Below, one piece after another: positions 1 through 7,248 of a stretch of DNA of 14,666 nucleotides. The first letter of the stretch is position 1. Each line of letters starts with the position of its first letter. This stretch comes from Candidatus Wallbacteria bacterium (lineage in GTDB: Bacteria; Muiribacteriota; UBA6191; JACPRK01), in the NCBI GenBank assembly GCA_016199905.1, contig JACQFU010000335.1, positions 1 through 14,666 on the forward strand, in the 5' to 3' direction. The position numbers and the translations under genes were made by a program. The notes under the pieces are model-generated. The model was given only the letters and a program-made list of their open reading frames with translations, had not been told where the DNA came from and did no database searches.

Positions 1-2
1 GC

Positions 3-692
3 CCGTACGCCTCGCTCGGGATGGGGAATTTGCCGCGGCCCGGCCACGACGTCGAGTTTCTCGGAGTGCGCGAATACTCTCCGGGCGACAGTCCTCGGCT
101 GATCCACTGGCGGACCACGGCCCGCCGCGGAAAGTTCTTCGTCAAGGAGTTCGCACGCTCTTCCCGGGCCGACGTGACGCTCTTCGCCGATCTCGGGGCC
201 CCAGGGCCCTGGACGGAGGATCTGGCGGAGGACCTGGTGACGGGCGTGGCCTCGGTGGTGCACCTGTTCCGGGACCTGCACCTGCGCTATCAACTGCTGG
301 TGAGCGCGGAGCGGCCTGTGCACGCCCGCTTCGGCCTGGGCACGGCCCAGTACCTCCACGCGATGCACGTGCTGACGCAGGTCGTCGCGGGCGGCGGGCG
401 AGACGCCGCGCGGGCGTTGGGGCTGCTGGTCCCGACGCTCTCGAAGCCGAACGGGCTGGTCGTGTTCAGCGCGTTTCCGGCTGCCGCGCTGCTCGATCTG
501 CTGTCGGGTCTCTTCGCCCAAGGAGTGCCGGTGGCTCTTTTGAGTCCTTGGCTGAGGAACCTTCCCGCCGGGGCGCTCGGCGAGGGGCCGACGTGGGAGC
601 CCGTCGGAGAGGGCGGCCGCTCGTTGCCGTTTCCGGTGCACCGCTTCTCGGGTGCCGGCGAACTGAAAGGAATCCTGGCGGGCCTGCGATGA
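3..692 (+). CDS. DUF58 domain protein, C-terminal part (5' end outside window)
   Basis: The reading frame is open back to the first base with no stop before the first ATG at 21, so the gene almost certainly begins upstream and only about 229 C-terminal residues are visible. The diagnostic DUF58 block is near the left edge: REYSPGDSPRLIHWRTTARR, followed by FFVKEF and a hydrophobic beta strand (VTLFADLG). The rest (about residues 60-225) alternates strands and helices as in the von Willebrand A-like fold usual after this block, including LVVFSAF and GVPVALLSPW. DUF58 proteins normally sit beside a MoxR AAA+ ATPase and a transglutaminase-like membrane protein and are thought to help assemble or mature surface proteins. 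The next gene overlaps the stop codon by ATGA and is of the expected partner type. The family call is firm; the substrate is unknown. Confidence 0.88.
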   Translation, partial: PYASLGMGNLPRPGHDVEFLGVREYSPGDSPRLIHWRTTARRGKFFVKEFARSSRADVTLFADLGAPGPWTEDLAEDLVTGVASVVHLFRDLHLRYQLLVSAERPVHARFGLGTAQYLHAMHVLTQVVAGGGRDAARALGLLVPTLSKPNGLVVFSAFPAAALLDLLSGLFAQGVPVALLSPWLRNLPAGALGEGPTWEPVGEGGRSLPFPVHRFSGAGELKGILAGLR

Positions 693-1960
693 GAGCTTCG
701 AGGATGCCCGGACTGGCCCGCGCGGCAGTGGTGGCGGCGTGCGCCGCCGCGTTTTGGGGGCCACTCGCGGACGGGGCGGGAGACGTCGTGGCGTACGTGC
801 TGGCCGTCGGCTCCGTCGCCGCGGGCGCGCTCGCCAGCGGCCTGCGGCCTCGCGGCCCGGCGCCTCTCCACTCCCACGTGCGCGTGGTGCTGCTCGTGGT
901 CGGGATCGTCTTCACGGGCCTGTTCCTGCGCGACTCGCGCGGGTTGTTCCCGGCCGAGGAACCGCTCTCTTCCGCGCCGATGGCGGCACTCTTCTGGATC
1001 GTCGCGGTCTCGAGCTTCTTCCTCTACCTGCCTGACGGCCCGCTGGCAGTGCTGATGGCCGCGGGAGCCACGATGCTGATCGGCGCCTACGTCGACTATG
1101 GGACGCTGGGGCTGACGGGGCCTTTTGCCTTCCTTCTCTTCTGCGTGCTGCACGGCCTGGCGGCGGGCCAGCCGGAGCGCGGAGCGGGGGGGGAGCCCGG
1201 CGAGCACTACGGTCCCCTGGTGGAGCTGGCGGCCGTGCTGTCGGGGGCCGTGGCGCTGGCGACGGGGCTGGTGTATCTGTCGATGCCGCTGGTTCTGCCG
1301 GACGTGGACCTGTCGGAGTACACGAAGCGGTTGCGCATGGAGCGAGTCGCGCGCGCCATCCCGCGAGACCCGGCCGGCACCCGGGCTACCCACTCCGACC
1401 AGGCGCGGGGCATCGTGGCGCCGCTGGTGAAGCGAGAACTGGCGGACCCGGGCCGCGACCGGCACGACGCAGGGGGGGGCCCGCGCCAGCCGGACAATCG
1501 CTCCGAAGCCTGGCTGGGACGCGTGCGTTCGCGGGCGCGCCAGGCTGCCGGCCAGTCCGCGGACCATGTGGCAAAGCGCGGGGCCTGGCTCTGGCCTCTG
1601 GCCGTCCTGGCCGTGGCGGCGGCGCTAGCGGGAAGGAAGCGACTGGAACGTCTGGCGTCGATGCTCCGCCGGTGGTTCCGCTCCGAGGACGCCGAGATCT
1701 TCACCGCCCGGCAGGAACGCGACTTCCTCGAGAAGCTGGCTGCGCACGGGCTGGTGAAGGAGCCGTGGGAGACGCTTCACGAGTTCCTGGCCCGGCTTTC
1801 CGTCGAGGGGCGCGCCCCGGCGGCGCTGGCGCCGCTGGTGGAGGTTTCGGTTCGGGTGCGCTATTCGGGGCGACCGGCAGGCAAGATCGAGCGCGATGTG
1901 GGGCGACGGCTCCTGGAGCTGCTCGACACCGATCTGGCGAAGCTCCACCGGGCCTCGTAG
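689..1960 (+). CDS. TgpA-like membrane protein with C-terminal DUF4129-type domain, no transglutaminase core
   Basis: 423 residues. I place the start at the ATG overlapping the upstream stop (ATGA, 689-692), which gives a hydrophobic N-terminus; an in-frame start at 548 would run 145 bases into the DUF58 gene. There are about seven membrane segments in residues 8-200 (roughly 8-24, 32-50, 64-81, 97-114, 117-136, 141-158, 178-204), a polar Arg-rich loop at 205-298, one more membrane segment at 299-316, and a cytoplasmic tail at 330-420 (ERDFLEKLAAHGL, ETLHEFLARL) resembling the DUF4129 tail of TgpA/DUF3488 proteins. Those proteins usually carry a Cys-His-Asp transglutaminase domain between the membrane part and the tail. 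Here the only segment available is about 95 residues with no cysteine, so the enzyme core is absent. Two runs of eight G lie in the gene, but the frame stays open through both. Family assignment is moderate; translation is probably coupled to the DUF58 gene. Confidence 0.75.
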   Translation: MRASRMPGLARAAVVAACAAAFWGPLADGAGDVVAYVLAVGSVAAGALASGLRPRGPAPLHSHVRVVLLVVGIVFTGLFLRDSRGLFPAEEPLSSAPMAALFWIVAVSSFFLYLPDGPLAVLMAAGATMLIGAYVDYGTLGLTGPFAFLLFCVLHGLAAGQPERGAGGEPGEHYGPLVELAAVLSGAVALATGLVYLSMPLVLPDVDLSEYTKRLRMERVARAIPRDPAGTRATHSDQARGIVAPLVKRELADPGRDRHDAGGGPRQPDNRSEAWLGRVRSRARQAAGQSADHVAKRGAWLWPLAVLAVAAALAGRKRLERLASMLRRWFRSEDAEIFTARQERDFLEKLAAHGLVKEPWETLHEFLARLSVEGRAPAALAPLVEVSVRVRYSGRPAGKIERDVGRRLLELLDTDLAKLHRAS

Positions 1961-1961
1961 A

Positions 1962-3245
1962 ATGGCGTCCGAGAAGCCGATGGAAACCCCTCGAGAACAG
2001 CAGAGTTGGATCCACGACTGGAACTTGACAGGGACGCGCTTCGTCCCCGCCAAGCCGGTCTGGTTCGACGACGAAACCCTGCGCGACGGCCTGCAGAGTC
2101 CCTCGGTCCGCAACCCCGATATCGACGAGAAGCTGCGCATTCTGCGCCTGATGGACCGTCTCGGCGTGCAGCGCGTCGACCTGGGACTGCCGGCCGCCGG
2201 ACTGCGTCATCGCGACCACATCGAGCGGATGTTGGGCGTCATCGTCGAGGAGAAGCTCTCCATCCGACCGGGCTGCGCCGTGCGCACCGTGCAGTCCGAC
2301 ATCGAACCGATGATCGCGTTGCAGGAGAAGTTCGGCCTGCCGATCCAGGCGAGCATGTTCCTGGGCACGTCACCCATCCGCAAGTTCGTGGAAGGCTGGA
2401 CGACCGAGAAGCTGCTCTCGACTTGCGAGGCCGCGGTGGCCTTCGCGGTCAGCCATCAGTTGCCCGTGATGTTCGTCACGGAGGACACGACGCGCTCCTC
2501 GCCTGAGGATATCCGCGCCATCTACACGAGGGCGATCGGGCTGGGTGCGCGGTCGATCTGCGTCGCGGACACGGTGGGGCACGCGACCCCGCACGGCGTG
2601 CGCCAGTTGTTCGAGTTCATCCGGCGAGTCGTCGACGACACGGGCGTGGCCGGCGTGAAGATCAACTGGCACGGCCACAGCGACCGATCGCTGTCGATCG
2701 CCAATTGCCTCGCGGCCGTCGAGGGCGGTGCGGACGTGATTCACGGGACGGCACTGGGAGTCGGCGAACGCTCGGGGAACGCGCCGCTCGATCTGCTGCT
2801 GGTGAACTTCCGGCTCCTGGGTTGGATCGACAACGACCTGTCGGCCCTGGCGGAGTACGTCCACGTTTGCAGCCAGGTCCTGGACTTGCCGCTTCCGCGG
2901 AACTACCCGGTGTTCGGGGAGGACGCGTTCGAGACCGCGACCGGCGTCCACGCGGCCGCGATCATCAAGGCCTTCAAGAAGGGCGACCCTCAGCTGGCGG
3001 ACGCGGTCTACAGCGGCGTTCCCGCCGGGCAATTCGGGCTGCAGCAGAAGATCCGCGTGGGCCACATGAGCGGCCGCTCCAACGTGGTCCACTGGCTGGA
3101 GAGCCATCACATCGAGTCGGAACCGACCCTGGTGGAAGAGATACTGGAGAGCGCGAAGGCCTCGGCGAGGATTCTGAAAGACGACGAGATCCTGGCGGTG
3201 ATCGCCGCCCACGTCTGGCCGCAGGGGCATGCGGTCCAGCCGTGA
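1962..3245 (+). CDS. Isopropylmalate/homocitrate/citramalate synthase family (DRE-TIM) carboxyltransferase
   Basis: 427 residues from the ATG at 1962, one base after the preceding stop; the ATG at 1980 is an alternative and neither has a strong ribosome binding site. The family condenses acetyl-CoA with a 2-keto acid, or cleaves related hydroxyacids, on a metal-dependent TIM barrel. Visible motifs: DETLRDG (37-43), the metal-binding start of the barrel; FVTEDTTRS (171-179); metal ligands HGHSD (237-241); GVGERSGNAPLD (266-277), the signature loop of the LeuA branch; and GVHAAAIIK (328-336), as in the subdomain after the barrel. The usual LeuA length is about 500-560 with a C-terminal leucine-sensing domain; here only about 150 residues follow the signature loop, so that regulatory domain is missing. 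Substrate (isopropylmalate, citramalate, homocitrate or another) cannot be read from sequence alone. No other leucine or lysine pathway gene is nearby; the neighbours are surface-biogenesis genes. Confidence 0.87.
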   Translation: MASEKPMETPREQQSWIHDWNLTGTRFVPAKPVWFDDETLRDGLQSPSVRNPDIDEKLRILRLMDRLGVQRVDLGLPAAGLRHRDHIERMLGVIVEEKLSIRPGCAVRTVQSDIEPMIALQEKFGLPIQASMFLGTSPIRKFVEGWTTEKLLSTCEAAVAFAVSHQLPVMFVTEDTTRSSPEDIRAIYTRAIGLGARSICVADTVGHATPHGVRQLFEFIRRVVDDTGVAGVKINWHGHSDRSLSIANCLAAVEGGADVIHGTALGVGERSGNAPLDLLLVNFRLLGWIDNDLSALAEYVHVCSQVLDLPLPRNYPVFGEDAFETATGVHAAAIIKAFKKGDPQLADAVYSGVPAGQFGLQQKIRVGHMSGRSNVVHWLESHHIESEPTLVEEILESAKASARILKDDEILAVIAAHVWPQGHAVQP

Positions 3246-3260
3246 AGCACCCGGCAACTT

Positions 3261-3265
3261 AGGAG
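3261..3265 (+). promoter_or_regulatory. Shine-Dalgarno site of the Ig-HAD gene
   Basis: AGGAG six bases before the ATG at 3272. It is the clearest ribosome binding site in the window and fixes the start of the next gene, implying independent rather than coupled initiation after the 26-base gap. Confidence 0.7.
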
Positions 3266-3271
3266 ACGACG

Positions 3272-4099
3272 ATGAGAATCACAGCTGCATTCTGGACGAC
3301 AACACTCTTTTGCATCCTTTGTGTCTCGACGGCCTCGGCCGAGCCGGAGATGGTCGACCTGGAGGTGGCCGACGTGCTCTGCCGTCCCGGGGACGACGTC
3401 GTGATGCGGGCCAAGCTCGAGGAAAACTCGCCGCGCGGCGAGGACATCGGCAACGCTCTCGTCGAGTTCCGCCTGGACGGCAAGCCGCTCGGCACGTGCA
3501 AGACCGACAGCCACGGCGTGGCCGTGTACCGCGTCCGGGCGCCCGAAGCCGGCGACCACGTCGTGAAGGCGCTATTCGAGGGCAGCAAGGAGTATCTGCG
3601 CGGGGAGTACAACGCGCTCTTGTGCGTGCGCCCCGCAGATGCGCCTCTGATGATCCTCGACATCGACTGGACCATCTCCATCACCCAAAGCCTCAACACG
3701 GCCCTGGGCGGGGCCGACAGCCCGCCTCTGAAGGACGCCCCCGAGGTGGTGCGCCGGCTGGCGGCCAGGTACCAGCCAGTCTACGTCACCGCGCGCGTGC
3801 GGCAGCTGCGGAAGCGAACCAACTCCTGGCTGCAGCGCTACGACTTTCCCCGCGGGCCGTCCTTCTTCCTGAACCCCAAGGAGTTCCCGACTTTCAACGA
3901 GGCCAAGTACAAGAAGTCCGTACTGCTGCCGATGAAGGATCTCTTCTCCAAGATCCCGATCGGCATCGGCAACAAGGCGTCCGACCTGGAAGCCTACTCC
4001 GCGGCCGGAATCCCCACCCTGCTCCTGATGGAGGGCAGCCTCCCCGGCGCCACCTGCGTTCCGATGTGGTCGATGGTGGAAGGGGCCATCGGCAAGTAG
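3272..4099 (+). CDS. Secreted protein: Ig-like domain plus lipin/LNS2-like HAD phosphatase domain
   Basis: 275 residues. A signal peptide spans about 1-23 (hydrophobic TTTLFCILCVST, predicted cut after ASA). Residues 24-122 form a beta-rich Ig-like module (PGDDVVMRAKL, ALVEFRLDGKPLG, GVAVYRVRAPEAG). Residues 126-275 fit the HAD fold in its LNS2/lipin form: motif I MILDIDWTI with candidate nucleophile D130 and acid/base D132; motif II VYVTAR (170-175); lysines in the KYKKS stretch (212-216); and motif IV GIGNKASDLEAYSAAGIP (231-248) with D238. The DxDxT catalytic aspartates are present, so it could be an active Mg-dependent phosphatase outside the cytoplasm. Lipin-type relatives act on phosphatidate, but the substrate here is unknown. 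It is last in the plus-strand block, and its stop abuts the stop of the opposing gene with no spacer. Confidence 0.8.
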   Translation: MRITAAFWTTTLFCILCVSTASAEPEMVDLEVADVLCRPGDDVVMRAKLEENSPRGEDIGNALVEFRLDGKPLGTCKTDSHGVAVYRVRAPEAGDHVVKALFEGSKEYLRGEYNALLCVRPADAPLMILDIDWTISITQSLNTALGGADSPPLKDAPEVVRRLAARYQPVYVTARVRQLRKRTNSWLQRYDFPRGPSFFLNPKEFPTFNEAKYKKSVLLPMKDLFSKIPIGIGNKASDLEAYSAAGIPTLLLMEGSLPGATCVPMWSMVEGAIGK

Positions 4100-6379
4100 T
4101 CAGAACACGTAGTCCTTCGCGACCTCGCGCACGGTGTGGTCGGAGAGCACGTGGAAGACGCGCAGCTTCTTGAGCGTTACCGGCGAGAGGCCGCCGATCG
4201 GCACGTAGACGATCTTCTTTCCCAGGCGGCGGGCCCACGCCAGCACGCGGGATCGCGGCGGCTTGGCGGCGACGTAGACCACGTGCGTCTCGAGGCTGTA
4301 ATCGACGGCTGCCATCAGCATCCGCTCCGACTTGGACTCGGCGGCGTCGTAGAACGGGTCCGACCAGATGTCGTACAGCCGGCCCGGCGGGTGCGTCATC
4401 ATGAAGCCGCCGTACTGGCACCGCGCGACGCCGGGTCCGACGACCTGCTGCGTGGCAGCGGTGGCGTAGAAGGCGAGGTCCGACTCCTGGTCGTGCTCGC
4501 CCCACCAGGTAACCAGCCACGGAAAGCGATCCTGGCGCGCGTCCTCGTCGAAGACCATCACCACTGCGCCGACGCCGCCCGTGACGCGGCCGGCCTCGCG
4601 CACGTAGAGCTTCCGGCCGTCGTGCCAGTTGCGGACCGTCTCGCGCAAGTCCAGTCCGTCGCGCAGCGAGGTAGTGAAGGGCTCCACGCGGGAGCGTTCC
4701 TCGCTCAGCATCTTGCCGGCCTTCTTCTTGAGGAATCGGCCGAAGTCCTCGACCACGACATCCTCGGGCGGGTAGGAGCAGATGCCGCCCGCGCGAAACT
4801 TCTCACGCCACTCGCCCGAGCGTTTCTCCCGGGCGCGCTTCCTGAGCGGGAAGGCCGGCTTGCGGCGCGAACGGTCGGGGATCCGCCGCCGAAAGCGTAT
4901 TTTCCGCATCCCGAGCCAGATCTCCTCGCCCCGCACTTCTATCGTGGCGAGCTTCGGCGTGCGATCGATGAAGGGATAGTCGCTGCCCAGGTCCCAGACC
5001 TCGTACGCATAGTTGTCGTCGACGCAAGCGCGCGCGGCGACCAGGGTCTGGAAAAAGTCGGGCAGCAGCCTCGACTCCGACAGCGCGTAGCGGCGCAAGA
5101 AGCGGAGCAGAGTGCGCGCCTGCCAGGGCTGCACTTTTTCACGCGTGTTCTTCCTGTAGCGGGCGCGTGCCGCCCGTAGCAAGCCGAGCAGAAGGTGCTG
5201 GCGGTCCGGCCCGGGCCACGTTTCGTCCGGCTGCGGCAGCAGCCCGTCGTGGACGCGGAAGTCGGGCGGGGCAGTCGGAGTCGGTTTCTCCGTCGGCTCC
5301 TTCGACTTTCGCGCGCCCGACATCAGGCGCAGCGACGGAGGCGCCCACCCGTTCGAGACGGACGCGTCGCCCGCCCCGTCGGCGCCGGCGTCGCCGGGGG
5401 GCCCGTCCGGCTTGGCGGCAAGCCCTGAACGCGTCCGCAACGTCAGACCCCGTTTCAGCGGCGCTCCCGACTCGGCGAACAGCCGGTGGAGCAGCTCGAG
5501 AAGCCCTCGCTCGAGCTTGCTGGGCTCCGCAGGCGGCTGGGGCTGGTTCGGCGGCCGGGCAGGCGCGCCGGTCCCCAGGACTCTCAGGTGTGGCGGGCCG
5601 CCGCTCGAGGGCTCGTCCTCGTCTTCTTCGCCGTTTGCCCGCGGCGGAGGCAGCGTCAGGGGCGCGGCGCCGGCTCGCCATCGTTCGTACACGGCGCTGA
5701 CGAACGGCGTCTCTCCCATCACTTCGCGCGCCGACTCCGGGTGCAGGTTGAAGAGGCGCACGCCTTCCCGGGTCACGCGGCCCGCCGGCCGCACGCGAGC
5801 CGTGCCGAGCAGGGCGAGCACCGGTTCCACGTGGGCCATCCCGCAGACGAACAGCACACGCTCGTGCTGCCCGAGCAGTCGGTCGAGCCAGTAGGCCATG
5901 TGCTGTTCGCGGCGGCTGTCGAGCGGGCCGCGAGGACGAGCGGAGGCGGCCTCGCGGTAGGCGCCCCAGATCGGCCCCAGCCCCAGGCAGTGAACGACGT
6001 AGGGGTCGGGCATCGGCTCGGGGTGCAAGGGATAGTCGTCGACGTCGAGATCGACCAGATGCACGGGGATGCTGCGCTCCTGGCCGCTGCGCAGCGCCTC
6101 GCAGGCCGCGTCGCACGGTTCGATCGGCAGGTAGACCGCCCCGCCCTTGGCATCCTCATAGAGCACCACCGACAGGAAGGGGAGGCGCCGCACCGCGGTC
6201 AGCACGGGCACCCGGAGGGTGGAGGGCAGCTCGACTGCGATAGCCTCCGGCCGGTAGCGTTCGATCTCGAAGCGCACCCAAGCCGCGTACTCCATCTGGT
6301 AGTGACAGATGGGGACGGCCCGGAGGCGGCCGCGATCGTATGGTGGGCGCAGGTCCGGCATGGCCGGCTCCCCGATCAC
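4100..6379 (-). CDS. MoxR-associated protein: TraB/DUF5682-like N-domain, disordered linker, unrecognised C-terminal domain
   Basis: 759 residues from a GTG whose last bases overlap the stop of the AAA+ ATPase gene (GTGA, 6376-6379); an ATG at 6361 is the alternative. Residues 19-195 resemble TraB/GumN and the start of DUF5682 proteins: AVPICHYQMEYAAWVRFEIE, then RYRPEAIAVELP (41-52), RREQHMAYWLDRLL (156-169) and VLFVCGMAHV (175-184), the usual place of a G-x-x-H motif. Residues 235-375 are Pro/Gly/acid-rich and probably disordered. Residues 376-759 form a dense basic, aromatic-rich region that I cannot name; striking parts are YPPEDVVVEDFGRFLKKK (536-553), GGVGAVVMVFDED (601-613), WWGEHDQESDLAFYAT (625-640) and HVVYVAAKPP (699-708). 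No signal peptide or membrane segment is seen, so it is likely cytosolic. DUF5682-type proteins accompany MoxR ATPases in MoxR-VWA systems; the overlap here points to a physical partnership. The coding call is firm, the N-domain call moderate, the function unknown. Confidence 0.72.
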   Translation of the reverse strand: MIGEPAMPDLRPPYDRGRLRAVPICHYQMEYAAWVRFEIERYRPEAIAVELPSTLRVPVLTAVRRLPFLSVVLYEDAKGGAVYLPIEPCDAACEALRSGQERSIPVHLVDLDVDDYPLHPEPMPDPYVVHCLGLGPIWGAYREAASARPRGPLDSRREQHMAYWLDRLLGQHERVLFVCGMAHVEPVLALLGTARVRPAGRVTREGVRLFNLHPESAREVMGETPFVSAVYERWRAGAAPLTLPPPRANGEEDEDEPSSGGPPHLRVLGTGAPARPPNQPQPPAEPSKLERGLLELLHRLFAESGAPLKRGLTLRTRSGLAAKPDGPPGDAGADGAGDASVSNGWAPPSLRLMSGARKSKEPTEKPTPTAPPDFRVHDGLLPQPDETWPGPDRQHLLLGLLRAARARYRKNTREKVQPWQARTLLRFLRRYALSESRLLPDFFQTLVAARACVDDNYAYEVWDLGSDYPFIDRTPKLATIEVRGEEIWLGMRKIRFRRRIPDRSRRKPAFPLRKRAREKRSGEWREKFRAGGICSYPPEDVVVEDFGRFLKKKAGKMLSEERSRVEPFTTSLRDGLDLRETVRNWHDGRKLYVREAGRVTGGVGAVVMVFDEDARQDRFPWLVTWWGEHDQESDLAFYATAATQQVVGPGVARCQYGGFMMTHPPGRLYDIWSDPFYDAAESKSERMLMAAVDYSLETHVVYVAAKPPRSRVLAWARRLGKKIVYVPIGGLSPVTLKKLRVFHVLSDHTVREVAKDYVF

Positions 6380-7233
6380 ATCTCCGGCTTCTCGATGTAG
6401 CGGGACGCTTCCTCACCCAGCGTCATCGAGACGGAGCGAGCCAGCGCGCTGCGCACCGAGAGCCCTTCGCTCCTCACGATCTTGGCGGCGTAGCGGGCCA
6501 CGTTGATCCCGTCGCGCACGGTGTAGCGCTCGTCCTTCTCGTGGGCCTTCTGGAGGAAGTCCACGACGTAACTGAGCACCTGATCTTCCACGAAAGGCAG
6601 GTTCTGCTTGAGGATGGTCATCTCCTCGTTGCGCTCGGGGAAATCTATGAAGATCTGAGGCTGGATGCGGGAATGGATGTACTCGGGGATCTCGAACGTG
6701 CTGGCGTCGTCGTTCATGGTGGCGCAGACACGGAAGTCCCTGTGCGCCGGGATCTTGACGCCCGCCACGATCGACTCGACGTAGCGGCGCTGGTCGAGCA
6801 AGGGCGCCAACGACGCCCAGCTCTTCTCGCTCATCCGGTTGCCTTCGTCCAGGATGCAGACCCCGCCTCGGACCATCGCCGTCACCAGCGGGCTGGCCAC
6901 GTACTTGATCTGCGACGCGTTGCCCACCACCGGCGTGATGATCAGGTCCTCGGGGCGGGTGTCCATCGTGGCCTGCATGATGTAGACCTCGCGTCCCAAG
7001 CGGCGCGCCGCCGCGTAGGCGAGCGTGGTCTTCCCGACTCCCGGCTTGCCGATCAGACGCGGATTGAGCGGCAAGTCGTCGTCGGCCAGGACCATCCAGG
7101 CCGAGAGCAGTTGCCGCAGCAGGTCCTCCTGCCCGACCCAGTCCAGCGGCAGGAGATCGGGATGGGCAAGATGGATCTCGACCCCCTCGATGATGACCGT
7201 TCTCATTGCTGATTGCATCGTTTCGGAGAGCAT
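6376..7233 (-). CDS. MoxR-type AAA+ ATPase
   Basis: 285 residues if the first ATG (7233) is used; ATGs at 7218 and 7206 are possible and none has a strong ribosome binding site. Walker A is GKPGVGKT (62-69), Walker B VCILDEGNRM (125-134), sensor 1 CATMND (170-175) and the candidate arginine finger R189 in HSRIQP. The insert and short spacing are those of the MoxR/dynein-like AAA+ branch, which act as ring-shaped chaperones that load cofactors or remodel partners. All ATP-handling residues are intact. The protein is slightly shorter than the usual 300-350. It starts 15 nt after the glycosylase-acetyltransferase gene and its stop overlaps the GTG of the large TraB/DUF5682-like gene, so that protein is the probable partner or substrate. 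No VWA-domain gene follows, unlike typical MoxR operons. Confidence 0.9.
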   Translation of the reverse strand: MLSETMQSAMRTVIIEGVEIHLAHPDLLPLDWVGQEDLLRQLLSAWMVLADDDLPLNPRLIGKPGVGKTTLAYAAARRLGREVYIMQATMDTRPEDLIITPVVGNASQIKYVASPLVTAMVRGGVCILDEGNRMSEKSWASLAPLLDQRRYVESIVAGVKIPAHRDFRVCATMNDDASTFEIPEYIHSRIQPQIFIDFPERNEEMTILKQNLPFVEDQVLSYVVDFLQKAHEKDERYTVRDGINVARYAAKIVRSEGLSVRSALARSVSMTLGEEASRYIEKPEM

Positions 7234-7248
7234 TCTACTGCGTCGCGT

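Noticed and set aside
548..688. Longer N-terminus for the TgpA-like protein
   Set aside because: It would overlap the DUF58 gene by 145 bases and adds a polar Arg-rich stretch before the first membrane segment; the ATGA overlap start is more natural.
290..1567. Long minus-strand open frame (425 codons) opposite the DUF58 and TgpA-like genes
   Set aside because: It is antisense to two recognisable genes, is Arg/Pro/Ala-rich and shows no domain: a typical shadow frame of high-G+C DNA.
5139..6116. Minus-strand open frame of 325 codons within the TraB/DUF5682-like gene
   Set aside because: Low-complexity Arg/Ala/Pro composition in another frame of a gene with recognisable motifs.
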